Assembly: GCF_026420865.1 (NCBI RefSeq)
Contig: NZ_JAPCWC010000020.1
Location: 1-64,000, forward strand
From: Novosphingobium clariflavum
Lineage (GTDB): Bacteria > Pseudomonadota > Alphaproteobacteria > Sphingomonadales > Sphingomonadaceae
Reading direction: 5' to 3'
DNA length: 64,000 nt
Shown here: positions 1 through 8,344 of the stretch, in pieces
How positions within the stretch are numbered: position 1 is the first letter of the stretch
How the letters are laid out: every line of letters starts with the position of its first letter
The notes under the pieces: model-generated
The model's input: the letters and a program-made list of their open reading frames with translations, nothing else
Told to the model about the DNA's origin: nothing
Database searches by the model: none
Made by a program: the position numbers and the translations under genes

Positions 1-1498
1 GTCGTGGGCGAGCATCACGACGCGGCGAAATCCGGCGCGTCCATCATGGGCCGCTACGGCCTCCAAGACATGCTGGTGGCAGCGTATGCGGGAAAATATG
101 ATGCCATCATTGTGGAGCATCAGGATCGGCTTTCTCGCGACCAGGAGGATACGCATCACGTCTACAAGCGACTGAAGCATCATGGCGTGAAGCTGGTTGA
201 AGTGCATGGCGGCGAAGCCAACGCTTTGACTGTGGGGATGAAGGCAATCGTGGCCGAGATGCATCGGGAGGACAACGCCAAGAAGGTTCGGCGTGGGATG
301 GCTGGCCTGATATCGAATGGCAAGAGTGCGGGTGGCCGTGCATATGGATATCAGCCCCATCCGCGTGAGACTGGCGGCCTCGAAATCATACCGGCCGAAG
401 CGGCAATCATTACGGAGATTTACACGCGATATGCGAATGGCGAGACGCCTCGTCAGATCGCGGCTGATCTTAACGCTCGCGGCGTCGCAGCGCCACGCGG
501 CAACCGTTGGGCTGCAAATACCATGAACGGAAACGGCAAGCGCGGGTCAGGCATATTGGCTAATAGCCTCTATCGGGGTGTTCGGACTTGGAATCGGGTC
601 CGGATGGTCAAAGACCCTGACACTGGCAGGCGCGTGTCGAGGTCGAACGATGCGGCGGATTGGCAGACATCCGACCTGGATGAAACCATCAGGGTTATAT
701 CCGATGACCTTTGGGACCGCGTCCAGGCAGTAAAATCGGATCGCGCGGTTGGCGAGCATAAACCGGGCCATGCGGTGCGAGCGCCCAAGCGCCTCCTGTC
801 TGGCCTCCTTAAATGTGGCGCCTGCGGCGGCGGAATGGGCAGCAAGGGGCGGGACAGGACAGGTAGGACGCGCATTCACTGCACCCGACACGCTGAATCG
901 GGCGACTGTCCGAACCCTCGCTCATATTATCTCGATGATATCGAGGCAGACGTTATAGCGCGAATAGCTGGCGAGTTCCGCTCGCCTCGCGTCATCCAGG
1001 CTTATATCGACGAGTATCAGCGCGAGACCAAGGCTCTCACTGCAACCATACGATCCGAGCGCGACGGTATCGAGCGACGAATTGCAACGCTGGATGGCGA
1101 AGCTAGGCGGTCATTCGACCTGTTGGCGGCAGGAGTTGTTTCGGGTGAACGGGCCGAGCAGAAATTGCGCCATATCGAGGCCGAGATAGTTGCTCTCAAG
1201 GATAAACTTGCCTGCATCGAACAGCCCGCCCCAGTGATCGCCCTCCATCCGACTGCGTTGGCGTCGAATCTGGCCGCCATCGACACGCTGAGGAATGCGC
1301 TTGCGAGTGATGGTCAGAGCGAGGCTGCAAAGCTGCTGCGCGCGGTCATAGACAGTGTGACGCTCACCCCCACGGGAGAGGCTAAGCATCGGTGGACGCC
1401 GCCGCCGCAGATCGAAATTTTGGGCAAGCTTGAAAGCCTTATCGGCGCTCCGGCGATCCCTTCTGCATCTATCAGGGGGATCAATGGTAGCGGAGGAG
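1..1498 (+). mobile_element. right end of an upstream integrated element (element A)
   Basis: Only the last 1.5 kb is visible. It carries a large serine recombinase gene whose coding sequence reaches the 14-bp core at 1485-1498, the same position the core has in the prophage recombinase at 33.6 kb. Large serine recombinases commonly sit next to their own attachment site, so this is inferred to be the recombinase-bearing end of a separate element that used the same tRNA-Met target. Everything to the left is outside the window, so its type (prophage or other island) cannot be judged. Confidence 0.6.
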
Positions 1499-2583
1499 CG
1501 CTCTGGCTTGGAGAGTACATTGAGGCATGTACGAGTTTAAGCTGGAAGCTCAAATTAATAGGAAATTTTGAGAGTTGCGTTGACGGTATCATATGGGAGC
1601 GTAAATCTCGCCTCGCGAACATTGGGCATCGAGCAAATATCGGAATCGACATGAACCTACCGATAAATGGAACCGAACGAAGCGGTTATGTGCACGGGCA
1701 GCCAGTTAAGCCTGCCGGAGGGGCAGCAATTAATTTTGAGTTTCAGGAAGTTAAGCCTAGCGGCATTACAGGAACTCGACCACTACATGCAGATGTATTA
1801 AATTATGACTGCCTTGGAACCCTCTTGTTGAATATCACGATTTTTGAAGGCGGGCGGGCGACTGCCTACGGATCGGCGGTACTCATAGGTCCTGGTGTAG
1901 CACTTTCTGCCATGCACATAATAAGGGAGCACTTGGACGATGTTATGGCTGAGCGGTGCGTTATATTCGCCAATTCGGTTTGGCATGGCGGGGTTATAAC
2001 ATGGGTAGTTAAAGGTATTTCTATAAAAGAGCCAGGTGATCTCGCTATACTTGCACTGATTCCGCATTTCAACTTCAATGAAATGAATGCCATTCGAGCT
2101 GCACTTCTCTCTATTTCCATTCCAAATATCGGCGACGAAGTATTGTTCGTTGGGGCGAGAGGAACAGGACAGGCGACCGAACTAGAGAATGAACCTATGC
2201 TAATCTCCACAAAGGTCAGTGTGGGGATTATTACAGACTTGTTCCTAGAGGGCAGGGATAGATGCATGTTGCCAGGACCATGTGTGGCGGTTCACTGTAA
2301 AACTGTAGGAAGCATGAGTGGCGGTCCGGCTTTTGATTCACATGGCGCTCTCTTGGGGGTGCTTTCTTCCTCGGATGACCATGATGATCCAAGATCTTAC
2401 TTAAGTCTCTGGTGGCCTTATATTGACTCACCAATCAATGGTTCTTGGATGGAATCTGCCGTAAAAGGGCAATTTACAATACGCTCTGCCATCGATTGCA
2501 ATTTAATTCAAATCCCCGCAGATCAAAACATAGACAATTTCCCAATCCACGCCTGTCCCAGCGATGTGAAAAACTCCGAATAA
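1..2583 (+). CDS. large serine recombinase fused in frame to a trypsin-like serine protease (5' partial)
   Basis: The frame is open at the left edge; by comparison with the recombinase at 32 kb about 45 N-terminal residues, including the catalytic Ser, are missing. Codons up to about 1480 encode the rest of a large serine recombinase: resolvase core (DRLSRDQED), recombinase domain, zinc ribbon (KCGACGG...C...C) and a coiled coil. The frame then crosses the 14-bp attachment core and continues into an AT-richer segment encoding a trypsin-like protease. Its triad is visible: His at 1915-1917 (SAMHII), Asp at 2038-2040 (PGDLAIL) and Ser at 2317-2319 (GSMSGGP). The fusion probably arose when element B integrated behind this gene. 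The protease may also start independently at ATG 1651, although no strong ribosome binding site is seen there. Confidence 0.8.
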   Translation, partial: VVGEHHDAAKSGASIMGRYGLQDMLVAAYAGKYDAIIVEHQDRLSRDQEDTHHVYKRLKHHGVKLVEVHGGEANALTVGMKAIVAEMHREDNAKKVRRGMAGLISNGKSAGGRAYGYQPHPRETGGLEIIPAEAAIITEIYTRYANGETPRQIAADLNARGVAAPRGNRWAANTMNGNGKRGSGILANSLYRGVRTWNRVRMVKDPDTGRRVSRSNDAADWQTSDLDETIRVISDDLWDRVQAVKSDRAVGEHKPGHAVRAPKRLLSGLLKCGACGGGMGSKGRDRTGRTRIHCTRHAESGDCPNPRSYYLDDIEADVIARIAGEFRSPRVIQAYIDEYQRETKALTATIRSERDGIERRIATLDGEARRSFDLLAAGVVSGERAEQKLRHIEAEIVALKDKLACIEQPAPVIALHPTALASNLAAIDTLRNALASDGQSEAAKLLRAVIDSVTLTPTGEAKHRWTPPPQIEILGKLESLIGAPAIPSASIRGINGSGGALWLGEYIEACTSLSWKLKLIGNFESCVDGIIWERKSRLANIGHRANIGIDMNLPINGTERSGYVHGQPVKPAGGAAINFEFQEVKPSGITGTRPLHADVLNYDCLGTLLLNITIFEGGRATAYGSAVLIGPGVALSAMHIIREHLDDVMAERCVIFANSVWHGGVITWVVKGISIKEPGDLAILALIPHFNFNEMNAIRAALLSISIPNIGDEVLFVGARGTGQATELENEPMLISTKVSVGIITDLFLEGRDRCMLPGPCVAVHCKTVGSMSGGPAFDSHGALLGVLSSSDDHDDPRSYLSLWWPYIDSPINGSWMESAVKGQFTIRSAIDCNLIQIPADQNIDNFPIHACPSDVKNSE
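1485..1498 (+). repeat. left attachment core of prophage B (also end of element A)
   Basis: TGGTAGCGGAGGAG is identical to the last 14 nt of the tRNA-Met gene (read on the plus strand at 33556-33569). It falls at the 3' end of the upstream recombinase coding region. The flanking sequence to the right (CGCTCTGG...) differs from the tRNA, which places the crossover within or next to these 14 bases. Confidence 0.7.
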
Positions 2584-2601
2584 TTCCGGGTAGACCGCCA
2601 G

Positions 2602-2892
2602 CTAATTCGCAGGGCGCGTGGATGCGTTGCTACGCGCTTCCGCGTCAAACTTCCTGATCGCATCGACCTTGGCCGTGCACAGATTGAACGCCTTGATGTA
2701 GATGCTCCGGCTTTCGATGATCGAAGCCACCGTTTCCTGCGGCACGTCATGCACCGTGCAGCGCTCCATGAGCCCGGCCGGGATCCCGAGGTAGACCGGC
2801 GGTGGGGCCAAGGCGACCTTATCGCTGCTGTTCGAGCAGGCGGCGCAGGTCATCAGGCAGGCGACGGCCCATGAGTTCGCGAACTTCCGCAT
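2602..2892 (-). CDS. outer-membrane spanin subunit, Rz1-like lipoprotein
   Basis: The 96-residue product begins with a short basic stretch, a hydrophobic segment and a lipobox-like cluster with two cysteines (CLMTCAACS), as expected of a lipoprotein signal. Its start lies inside the 3' end of the Rz-like gene in another frame, the nested arrangement typical of Rz/Rz1 spanin pairs that fuse the inner and outer membranes in the last step of lysis. The mature part is short and has no other recognised domain. It lacks the proline-rich stretch of classical Rz1, so the assignment rests on the lipobox and gene position. Confidence 0.65.
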   Translation of the reverse strand: MRKFANSWAVACLMTCAACSNSSDKVALAPPPVYLGIPAGLMERCTVHDVPQETVASIIESRSIYIKAFNLCTAKVDAIRKFDAEARSNASTRPAN

Positions 2893-3211
2893 TGCTTGTC
2901 TCCAGTTCCTTGAGCTGCGCCGAGGCCGCGACGTTCTGCTGCTCGATCAGGGCCAGCTTGTCCTGTAAGAGAAGGGTGTTTCGCTGCTCCAGCGCGCGGA
3001 GGCGGTCCTGCTCGGCTGAATGGGCCGCCCACTGCTTGTTCGTGTTGAGCAACTCGCCGATGCGTGCGTCTTTCGCCTCGATCTGATCGTTCTGCCGCTG
3101 GATGTGCAGATAGCCCGCCACGGTGGCACCTACGCCGCATACGGCCAGCACGCCCACCATGGCGAACAGTTCGGACTTGAACGGGGCGAGCAGGGTGAGA
3201 AGCCACTTCAC
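2819..3211 (-). CDS. inner-membrane spanin subunit, Rz-like
   Basis: The 130-residue protein has one N-terminal membrane segment (about residues 10-35) followed by a long charged coiled coil, the layout of i-spanins. The start chosen is GTG at 3211, preceded at 7 nt by a strong GGAGGA site; it overlaps the holin stop by 4 nt (GTGA), which indicates translational coupling. The Rz1-like gene starts inside its 3' end. Its role would be to bridge the periplasm and disrupt the outer membrane after endolysin action. Confidence 0.75.
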   Translation of the reverse strand: MKWLLTLLAPFKSELFAMVGVLAVCGVGATVAGYLHIQRQNDQIEAKDARIGELLNTNKQWAAHSAEQDRLRALEQRNTLLLQDKLALIEQQNVAASAQLKELETSNAEVRELMGRRLPDDLRRLLEQQR

Positions 3212-3573
3212 AGGCGATCCTCCTCTTGAGCCTTCGCGGCTTCCACGCGCTTGTCGGTGTTCGCGCGCAGCTTGATGCCGAGGCGTTCGTAAACGATGCG
3301 CTCCAGCAGCCGGATCGAGACGTTGGCTCCCAGCCATCCGAAGATGCCGACGATGAAGCCGGTCCACAGCGGGTCGATCTTCATGGCCTGGCACAGGAGC
3401 ATGACCAGAAAACCGACGAGGCCGGAGGACGCGATTTCCGTCAGGGCGCGCCAGCCATTCAGCGGGTTGCCCTTGTCGTTTTCGCGCATGACGTAGCCGA
3501 GGCCGCCGGCGATCCCGGCAAGCAGGCCGTAGCCAAGCGACGTGAGCCAGTCGGAAAGGGAAAAGTGTTCCAT
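3208..3573 (-). CDS. phage holin
   Basis: The 121-residue protein has two or three hydrophobic segments (about residues 12-30, 48-66 and 70-90) and a charged C-terminus. It lies between the endolysin and the Rz-like gene in the usual lysis-cassette order. It should form the membrane lesions that set lysis timing and release the endolysin. Family-level similarity to small phage holins is recognised from composition and position; the exact holin class is not assigned. Confidence 0.7.
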   Translation of the reverse strand: MEHFSLSDWLTSLGYGLLAGIAGGLGYVMRENDKGNPLNGWRALTEIASSGLVGFLVMLLCQAMKIDPLWTGFIVGIFGWLGANVSIRLLERIVYERLGIKLRANTDKRVEAAKAQEEDRL

Positions 3574-3588
3574 GTGCCCCCTGATGCC

Positions 3589-4200
3589 TCAGGCCTTGCT
3601 GCGGTAGAGCGCGGCCTCTTCGGCGCGGCGGTTGACGAGGCCCTGCATCACCTTGCCGGCTGCCTTGTTCCAGACGCCGAACTGCGCGGCAGCGGCGGCA
3701 TAGTCGCCCGCGACATGCTTCTTCAGCAGCGTGGACTGGAGAAAGGCGGTGACGCCGATGTTGTAGGCCAGCGAGACCATCGCATCGAACTGGCGCTGTG
3801 TGGTCGGAGTGCTGCCGATGCCCTTGCGGACAGCGGGGGCGGCCTCTTCCTCGATGTGCGCCGTGAATCGCTGCTGTGCCTGCGCCTTCGTCCAGATGGT
3901 GCCCTTCTTGATGTCAGGCCCCGTGCTGCCCCAGCCGATCGTCCACGGGGCGCCACCGGTCGCCGGGTCGGGATATGCCTGCACGCGGCCGTCACCGAGG
4001 TCTTTCTTGTACCCCTCCCACTTCTTGATGAGCGCTTCGCCATCGGGTCCAAGCTGTTGGGTCGTAGTCATGCGTGGTGCTCCGAAAGCGTCGAGGAGGT
4101 TGTCGAGGGCGAGGATGTTGCCCGGATCGTTGAACAGACCGGGGCGAGAGATCGCCCTAACTGCGTCGAAGGCGGCTTGGCGGGGGCCGGCTTCAGACAT
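3589..4200 (-). CDS. endolysin, T4-lysozyme-like muramidase (GH24)
   Basis: The 203-residue protein has a lysozyme domain from about residue 45 to the end. Glu in KKWEGYK (residue 62), an Asp in YPDP and Thr in WTIGWG match the GH24 Glu-Asp-Thr arrangement. There is no obvious signal peptide, so export probably depends on the adjacent holin. The first 43 residues (FDAVR...LDNLLDAF) resemble a short helical module seen in front of several phage peptidoglycan hydrolases. An alternative start at 4071 has a clear GGAG site and would give a 160-residue, family-typical enzyme. The gene lies 15 nt upstream of the holin gene. Confidence 0.85.
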   Translation of the reverse strand: MSEAGPRQAAFDAVRAISRPGLFNDPGNILALDNLLDAFGAPRMTTTQQLGPDGEALIKKWEGYKKDLGDGRVQAYPDPATGGAPWTIGWGSTGPDIKKGTIWTKAQAQQRFTAHIEEEAAPAVRKGIGSTPTTQRQFDAMVSLAYNIGVTAFLQSTLLKKHVAGDYAAAAAQFGVWNKAAGKVMQGLVNRRAEEAALYRSKA

Positions 4201-4257
4201 GCCGGACGCCCCCAGAAAGCGAACTGCCGGTCGCGAAAGCCAAGCAGACGACGCGGA

Positions 4258-5040
4258 TCATACGGTGTCGATCCCGACGGCATTCATGTGGTTCTTCATC
4301 GAGGTGATGAGAGCGTCTAGGCCATCGGCGTCCTTCGCCGTGCTGTACATGGCCGTGCCGTGGAACTCGCCGGAGACGTTGTTCGTGAGGTACCGCCCCA
4401 GGCCGAACGCATGCAGGCCGCCGAACGCCTCCATGTACGCGGCGGTCGGGCCGTCAGTCGACGACGTGCCGAGAATGGCCCCGGAGGCTTTCGCGCGAAA
4501 CGTGAACTGGTCAGTCGACGGCTTGTAGGACCATGCGGTGATGAACCATGCGTTGTGGCTGGCCGCGTCAATCGTCACGCCTTTGCGCGGCGAGCCGCCG
4601 AAGTTAACGCCGCCACCGGCATTTGCGAACATCGCGGGCTGGATATTGGCCGCGGCGGCGCCGTGGTCCACGTTGATGGTCACGCCGGTCTCGGGGTTGC
4701 TGACACCCATGCCGCCCGACTGGAATCCTGACGTGGACTGATGGATGACGGGGTAAGTGCCGCTGGCCACCGCGTGCGAGAAGCGCGTCGCCAGGACGAT
4801 GGAGAACTCCTGACCCCACGGGATGTCCGTGTCGAACATGAAGCCCGCACCGGCCACCGTGGTTTGCAGGCTCGTGGCGGTTGCCACCGGGACCTGCGCG
4901 CCAAGGTGGAGAGAAACGTTGTTGCCATTGCCCGACAGGTCGGCGAGCGTGGAAACGTTGGCGCCGAGGGTGAGACCCTCTTCGGTGGGAAGCCAGAGGC
5001 CGACGAGATCGGTGTCCGGGAAGCCATAAATCTCGGGCAC
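4258..5040 (-). CDS. LamG/concanavalin-like phage tail or fibre protein
   Basis: This 260-residue protein reads as a jelly-roll lectin-like domain. Supporting segments are an N-terminal LADLSGNGNN stretch, repeated Gly/Asn-rich beta strands and a central AWSYKPSTDQFTFRAKASG region. Such domains occur in phage tail fibres and decoration proteins that contact host surface glycans. The start is GTG 5040, with a weak ribosome site, and upstream sequence in another frame belongs to the broken gene at 5393. It may therefore be the C-terminal remnant of a longer tail gene. Receptor binding is a guess from fold and location. Confidence 0.55.
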   Translation of the reverse strand: MPEIYGFPDTDLVGLWLPTEEGLTLGANVSTLADLSGNGNNVSLHLGAQVPVATATSLQTTVAGAGFMFDTDIPWGQEFSIVLATRFSHAVASGTYPVIHQSTSGFQSGGMGVSNPETGVTINVDHGAAAANIQPAMFANAGGGVNFGGSPRKGVTIDAASHNAWFITAWSYKPSTDQFTFRAKASGAILGTSSTDGPTAAYMEAFGGLHAFGLGRYLTNNVSGEFHGTAMYSTAKDADGLDALITSMKNHMNAVGIDTV

Positions 5041-5393
5041 GGACTTACGACAGATCCGGTCGCATCATTGCGGGCGCCGATGTGCAGCTGGATCGCCTCG
5101 CCCTGCATGGCCGGTCCGGAAAGCGCAAGCACGGCCGCGTCGTCTGCCGGCAGGATCGTGATCGAAAGACCCGGCGCCTCGTCGCCGCTGCCGTCTTCGA
5201 ATGCCTCCATGCTCGCCCAGGTGCCGTAGGTTTCATCCTCGCCGGTGTAGAGATTGCCGTTCAGCATCATGTGGGCAGACCCATCGAGCAGGCGCACCGT
5301 GTCGGCACCGACGGTGAACGTCAGCGCACCGAAGAACGTGACATTGTCCTTCGATAGTTCGGCATCCAGTGCCGGGGAAAAGGCGGTCATCAC
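4680..5393 (-). pseudogene. phage tail protein N-terminal domain, frame-broken near 5045
   Basis: The first roughly 118 codons (5393 to about 5040) encode a plausible domain found in sphingomonad phage tail proteins (VRLLDGSAHM, GDEAPGLSITILP, IQLHIGARNDATGSVV). After that the frame runs antiphase over the LamG gene and yields an Arg/Ser/Pro-rich tail that looks like shadow translation. The natural protein should be longer. The likely explanation is a deletion or frameshift joining this N-terminal part to the LamG gene. Expected downstream genes for tail hub and NlpC/P60 peptidase are also absent. Confidence 0.5.
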
Positions 5394-5980
5394 GCGCGTT
5401 CCGTAATCGTGAATTGCAGGCCGACAGTGCGGGCGAGGTCTATCGTCCAGCTGCGCTCAGTACCGTCGAGCCATCCTTCAACCATGGGCTTGGCAAGTTC
5501 GACGGCCTCTCCGCCAGAAAGGAAAGTCCGCATGGGCGAAGTCAGTTCGATCGTCCCCGCCCCGCCTGCATCGAGGATGGCGGTTTCTGCGGCGAAATAG
5601 AGATACATGCGCCCGGCTACAGTGAGATTGAGAGCCTGCCCCTCGCGCACGCCATAGTGCGGCGAAGCACCGGTAATGTTCAAGGCCATCCCGCCGGTAT
5701 GCGCCCCGTCGACGGTCGGCATGCCGGGCGTGCCCACGTCAAAATCGACCTGTGGGAATTCGACCCGGCCACCCTCACGCTGCGCGCGCTGTAGGCGGGC
5801 AATCCATCGCCTTCCCTCAGACTCGATCAAGGTAACAGGCGTGCTGTACTCGATCGAGAAACGTGCGCCCAAGCGCCCTACCCGCTGCGTAACACCGCCG
5901 AGGGCCGGCTCCATAAGTGCCGACCAGTCGAGCAACGTAGGCGTCGCGCCGTTGCAGCGCAGATCAGACAGGTCAATCAT
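5390..5980 (-). CDS. phage tail protein, distal-tail type, function unknown
   Basis: The 196-residue protein is beta-rich with no signal peptide. It starts right at the tape-measure stop and overlaps the next gene by 4 nt, so it belongs to the tail operon. Proteins in this position, downstream of the tape measure, usually build the distal tail or hub. No specific catalytic motif is visible. Length and internal consistency suggest it is intact. Confidence 0.6.
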   Translation of the reverse strand: MIDLSDLRCNGATPTLLDWSALMEPALGGVTQRVGRLGARFSIEYSTPVTLIESEGRRWIARLQRAQREGGRVEFPQVDFDVGTPGMPTVDGAHTGGMALNITGASPHYGVREGQALNLTVAGRMYLYFAAETAILDAGGAGTIELTSPMRTFLSGGEAVELAKPMVEGWLDGTERSWTIDLARTVGLQFTITERA

Positions 5981-8307
5981 CAGCGGCCCAGCTTTCGCGC
6001 TGCCCGGCGCGTGTCGCGCTGCTTGTTGGTGACCACAGCCTGATTGGCATTACTGGCCGCGACACCGTTCACCTTGCCCCAGAATTCTTCGGCACCAGGA
6101 CCGATGTAGTAGATATCCCCGCCGCTATTGCCCGCCCGGCCATCCATCAACGCCTTGGAATCTGCGTTGTTGTAGACCTGCTCGCCGCCACGGAACTTAA
6201 CCAGTTCGGGCCCGCGCTCGCCTACCAATGCAAGACCGCGAGCAGCATTGCTGGTACCGGACGCGTAAGCTCCGCTCAGTTTGACCACCGCCGTGGGATC
6301 ATTGAACCATGAGCTTTCGAAGCTGAAACCGCTCAGCGGTCCGCCACTGCCGCCGCCAAGCAGATTGCCCAGTGCACCAACAACGGCCTTCTGCAACTGG
6401 ATCCGCACCAGGTCTGCGATGATCTGCTGCGCCACGTTCTTGAAGACATCTCCAAGTTTCTGGGCACCCGCGATGGCCCCTGCGATCCCGTCCGTCAGGC
6501 TCTGCATCGCAGTGACCTGGATTCCTTCCATCGCATCGTTGATGTTGGCCACGGCGGTTTTCAAGCCGAGAGAATACTGCTGAAGCGGCGACGCATTCTG
6601 GCGATCGAAGCCCTCCCGGTCAGCCGCCTGCTGGCTTGCGAGCTGCGCACGCGCCTGATCAGCGTCGGCCTTCGCGATCTCACCCGACGCGATCTGCTGT
6701 TCCAGCAGGTTGCGCTGGATCTGCTGCTGGATCAGCAACGCTTCGCCTTCAAGGCGTGCGCGTTCCTTGGTGTTGAGCGCCAGCCCGGCCCACGCCTGCA
6801 GGGTTTCGGCCTGCCGGCTGAGCATATCGTTCGCCTGGCGGGCCTGTTCCTCCGCAATCTCGCGGTTGAGCTTCTGCGTGTAGAGCGCATTGTCGACCAC
6901 GATCTGATCGTTGGTCGACGTGCCACCATAGAGCCGCTCGATATAGGCCAGTTGGGCCTTCTTCTGTTCGGCCGTGAAATCCTTGTTCGACTGGATTTCC
7001 GCGATGCGCTGCATCTTCTCGTTGGTTAGCAGCTCGCGCGAGATGTCAGCGCGCTCATCCGCATCCGTCGTCAGCGCCAGCTTTGCGGACAGCTCTTCAT
7101 CGGCAAGCCGGTCCAATTCGCGCTGCTGCTCAGCCGCCGTCGCCGTGGTCGATGATGCGGACTTCTTCGCTCCATTGCCCTTCGAGCCCTTCGTGGGGAT
7201 CGCTGGATTGACGTTCGTCGTGGTCGGCTTCGTGCCCGATCCGGACGCGACCCCGGCTGCCAGTTCCTCCGGCGTGATCGACTGCATCTTCTTCAGATGC
7301 CCGGCCACCGGATCGTACTTGCTGGACTTCTCGATCAGGCCAGCCCGCTCCAGCAGCTCGATCAGCAGGCGCAGCGGTGGAAACAGCGTCGCCATGGAAC
7401 GGATGATCGTCTTCACAGAGCTTTCGACTGAGGAGCCGGCCAGCGTCCAGGCGGTCTTCCAGTCCCCGCTGATGATCGCTTTCACCGCGGCGGCTGTTCT
7501 CGTGATGACGTCAAGCAAGCCATTGATGATATCGATGGTATCACCGATCGCCTGCACAACCGCGATGCCGCCCACTTCGATCAGCTTGCCGATCAGATCG
7601 CCAAGGAACTGGATGATGGGGCTGCGCGCAAATGCTTCGAAACCGGAAATGATCGCTCCGACCACGGCCGACAACCGATCGAATAGCGCTTCAAGCTTCG
7701 GCCCGAGATAGCTGCTCGCGGCCTGGAACACTTTCGACAGCGCCTCGGTGATCTGATCCCTGAACAGGACGAAGGCGGCCACGGCCACCGCCAAGGGGAC
7801 CGCAAGCGGCCCAAGCGCCGTGATCAATGCCCCGACAGCCCCGCGTAAAGCTGCAAAGGCAACCTGCAGGGCACCGGAAAGCGAGCCCGTGGATGCCATC
7901 GAAGCACCAATGGATTTCAAGGCAGCTATCACCGGCGCAGAGGCCGAAATGACCGTGCCGACAGCAACCAGCAACGGCCCCAGCGCCAGCACGAATGCCC
8001 CGATCGCCACGCCGACCTGCTGGATCGGCTGCGGCAGTTCGGAGAACCAATCCACCAGGCTGGCGAACTTGTTGACCATCACGGTCACCAGATTGACGAT
8101 GCCGGTGTTGGCGATCGCCACCTTCAGCTTGGTGAAGGCATTGGCAAGGGCGGTCTGCGCAACCGTGTAGTCTTCCAGGCTCTTGGCATCATCTTCGGAG
8201 ATGATTGCAGCCCGGCCGCCAAGCTCCTTCAAGGCCTTGCCATTGTCCTGCAGGATCGGGATCAGCGCAGAGCCTTCATCGGCGATGCTCTCCATGTAGA
8301 AGACCAT
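5980..8307 (-). CDS. tail tape measure protein, N-terminally truncated
   Basis: The 775-residue frame has the marks of a tape measure: long hydrophobic segments (about residues 95-180), a long Gln/Ala-rich coiled coil (about 380-580) and a C-terminal GLALVGERGPELV motif common in lambda-type tape measures. The sequence starts in mid-domain (FYMESIADEGSALIPILQDNG is normally internal), so perhaps 150-250 N-terminal residues are missing. In-frame codons continue upstream to about 8340, where they merge with the start of another gene. This fits a deletion fusion and would probably prevent normal tail assembly. Confidence 0.8.
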   Translation of the reverse strand: MVFYMESIADEGSALIPILQDNGKALKELGGRAAIISEDDAKSLEDYTVAQTALANAFTKLKVAIANTGIVNLVTVMVNKFASLVDWFSELPQPIQQVGVAIGAFVLALGPLLVAVGTVISASAPVIAALKSIGASMASTGSLSGALQVAFAALRGAVGALITALGPLAVPLAVAVAAFVLFRDQITEALSKVFQAASSYLGPKLEALFDRLSAVVGAIISGFEAFARSPIIQFLGDLIGKLIEVGGIAVVQAIGDTIDIINGLLDVITRTAAAVKAIISGDWKTAWTLAGSSVESSVKTIIRSMATLFPPLRLLIELLERAGLIEKSSKYDPVAGHLKKMQSITPEELAAGVASGSGTKPTTTNVNPAIPTKGSKGNGAKKSASSTTATAAEQQRELDRLADEELSAKLALTTDADERADISRELLTNEKMQRIAEIQSNKDFTAEQKKAQLAYIERLYGGTSTNDQIVVDNALYTQKLNREIAEEQARQANDMLSRQAETLQAWAGLALNTKERARLEGEALLIQQQIQRNLLEQQIASGEIAKADADQARAQLASQQAADREGFDRQNASPLQQYSLGLKTAVANINDAMEGIQVTAMQSLTDGIAGAIAGAQKLGDVFKNVAQQIIADLVRIQLQKAVVGALGNLLGGGSGGPLSGFSFESSWFNDPTAVVKLSGAYASGTSNAARGLALVGERGPELVKFRGGEQVYNNADSKALMDGRAGNSGGDIYYIGPGAEEFWGKVNGVAASNANQAVVTNKQRDTRRAARKLGR

Positions 8308-8344
8308 CTGTTGCTGCGGGATCGCCTTTGAGGAAATTCGCCAT
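8276..8344 (-). pseudogene. remnant start of a tail assembly chaperone gene
   Basis: An ATG at 8344 overlaps the tail tube stop (TAATG). It opens with MANFLKGD, which matches the usual beginning of the small tail chaperone encoded after the tube gene in alphaproteobacterial phages and GTA-like clusters. After eight residues the frame degenerates and stops at 8276, and the neighbouring frame becomes the middle of the tape measure. The rest of the chaperone gene appears deleted. Identification from eight residues and position is tentative. Confidence 0.45.
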
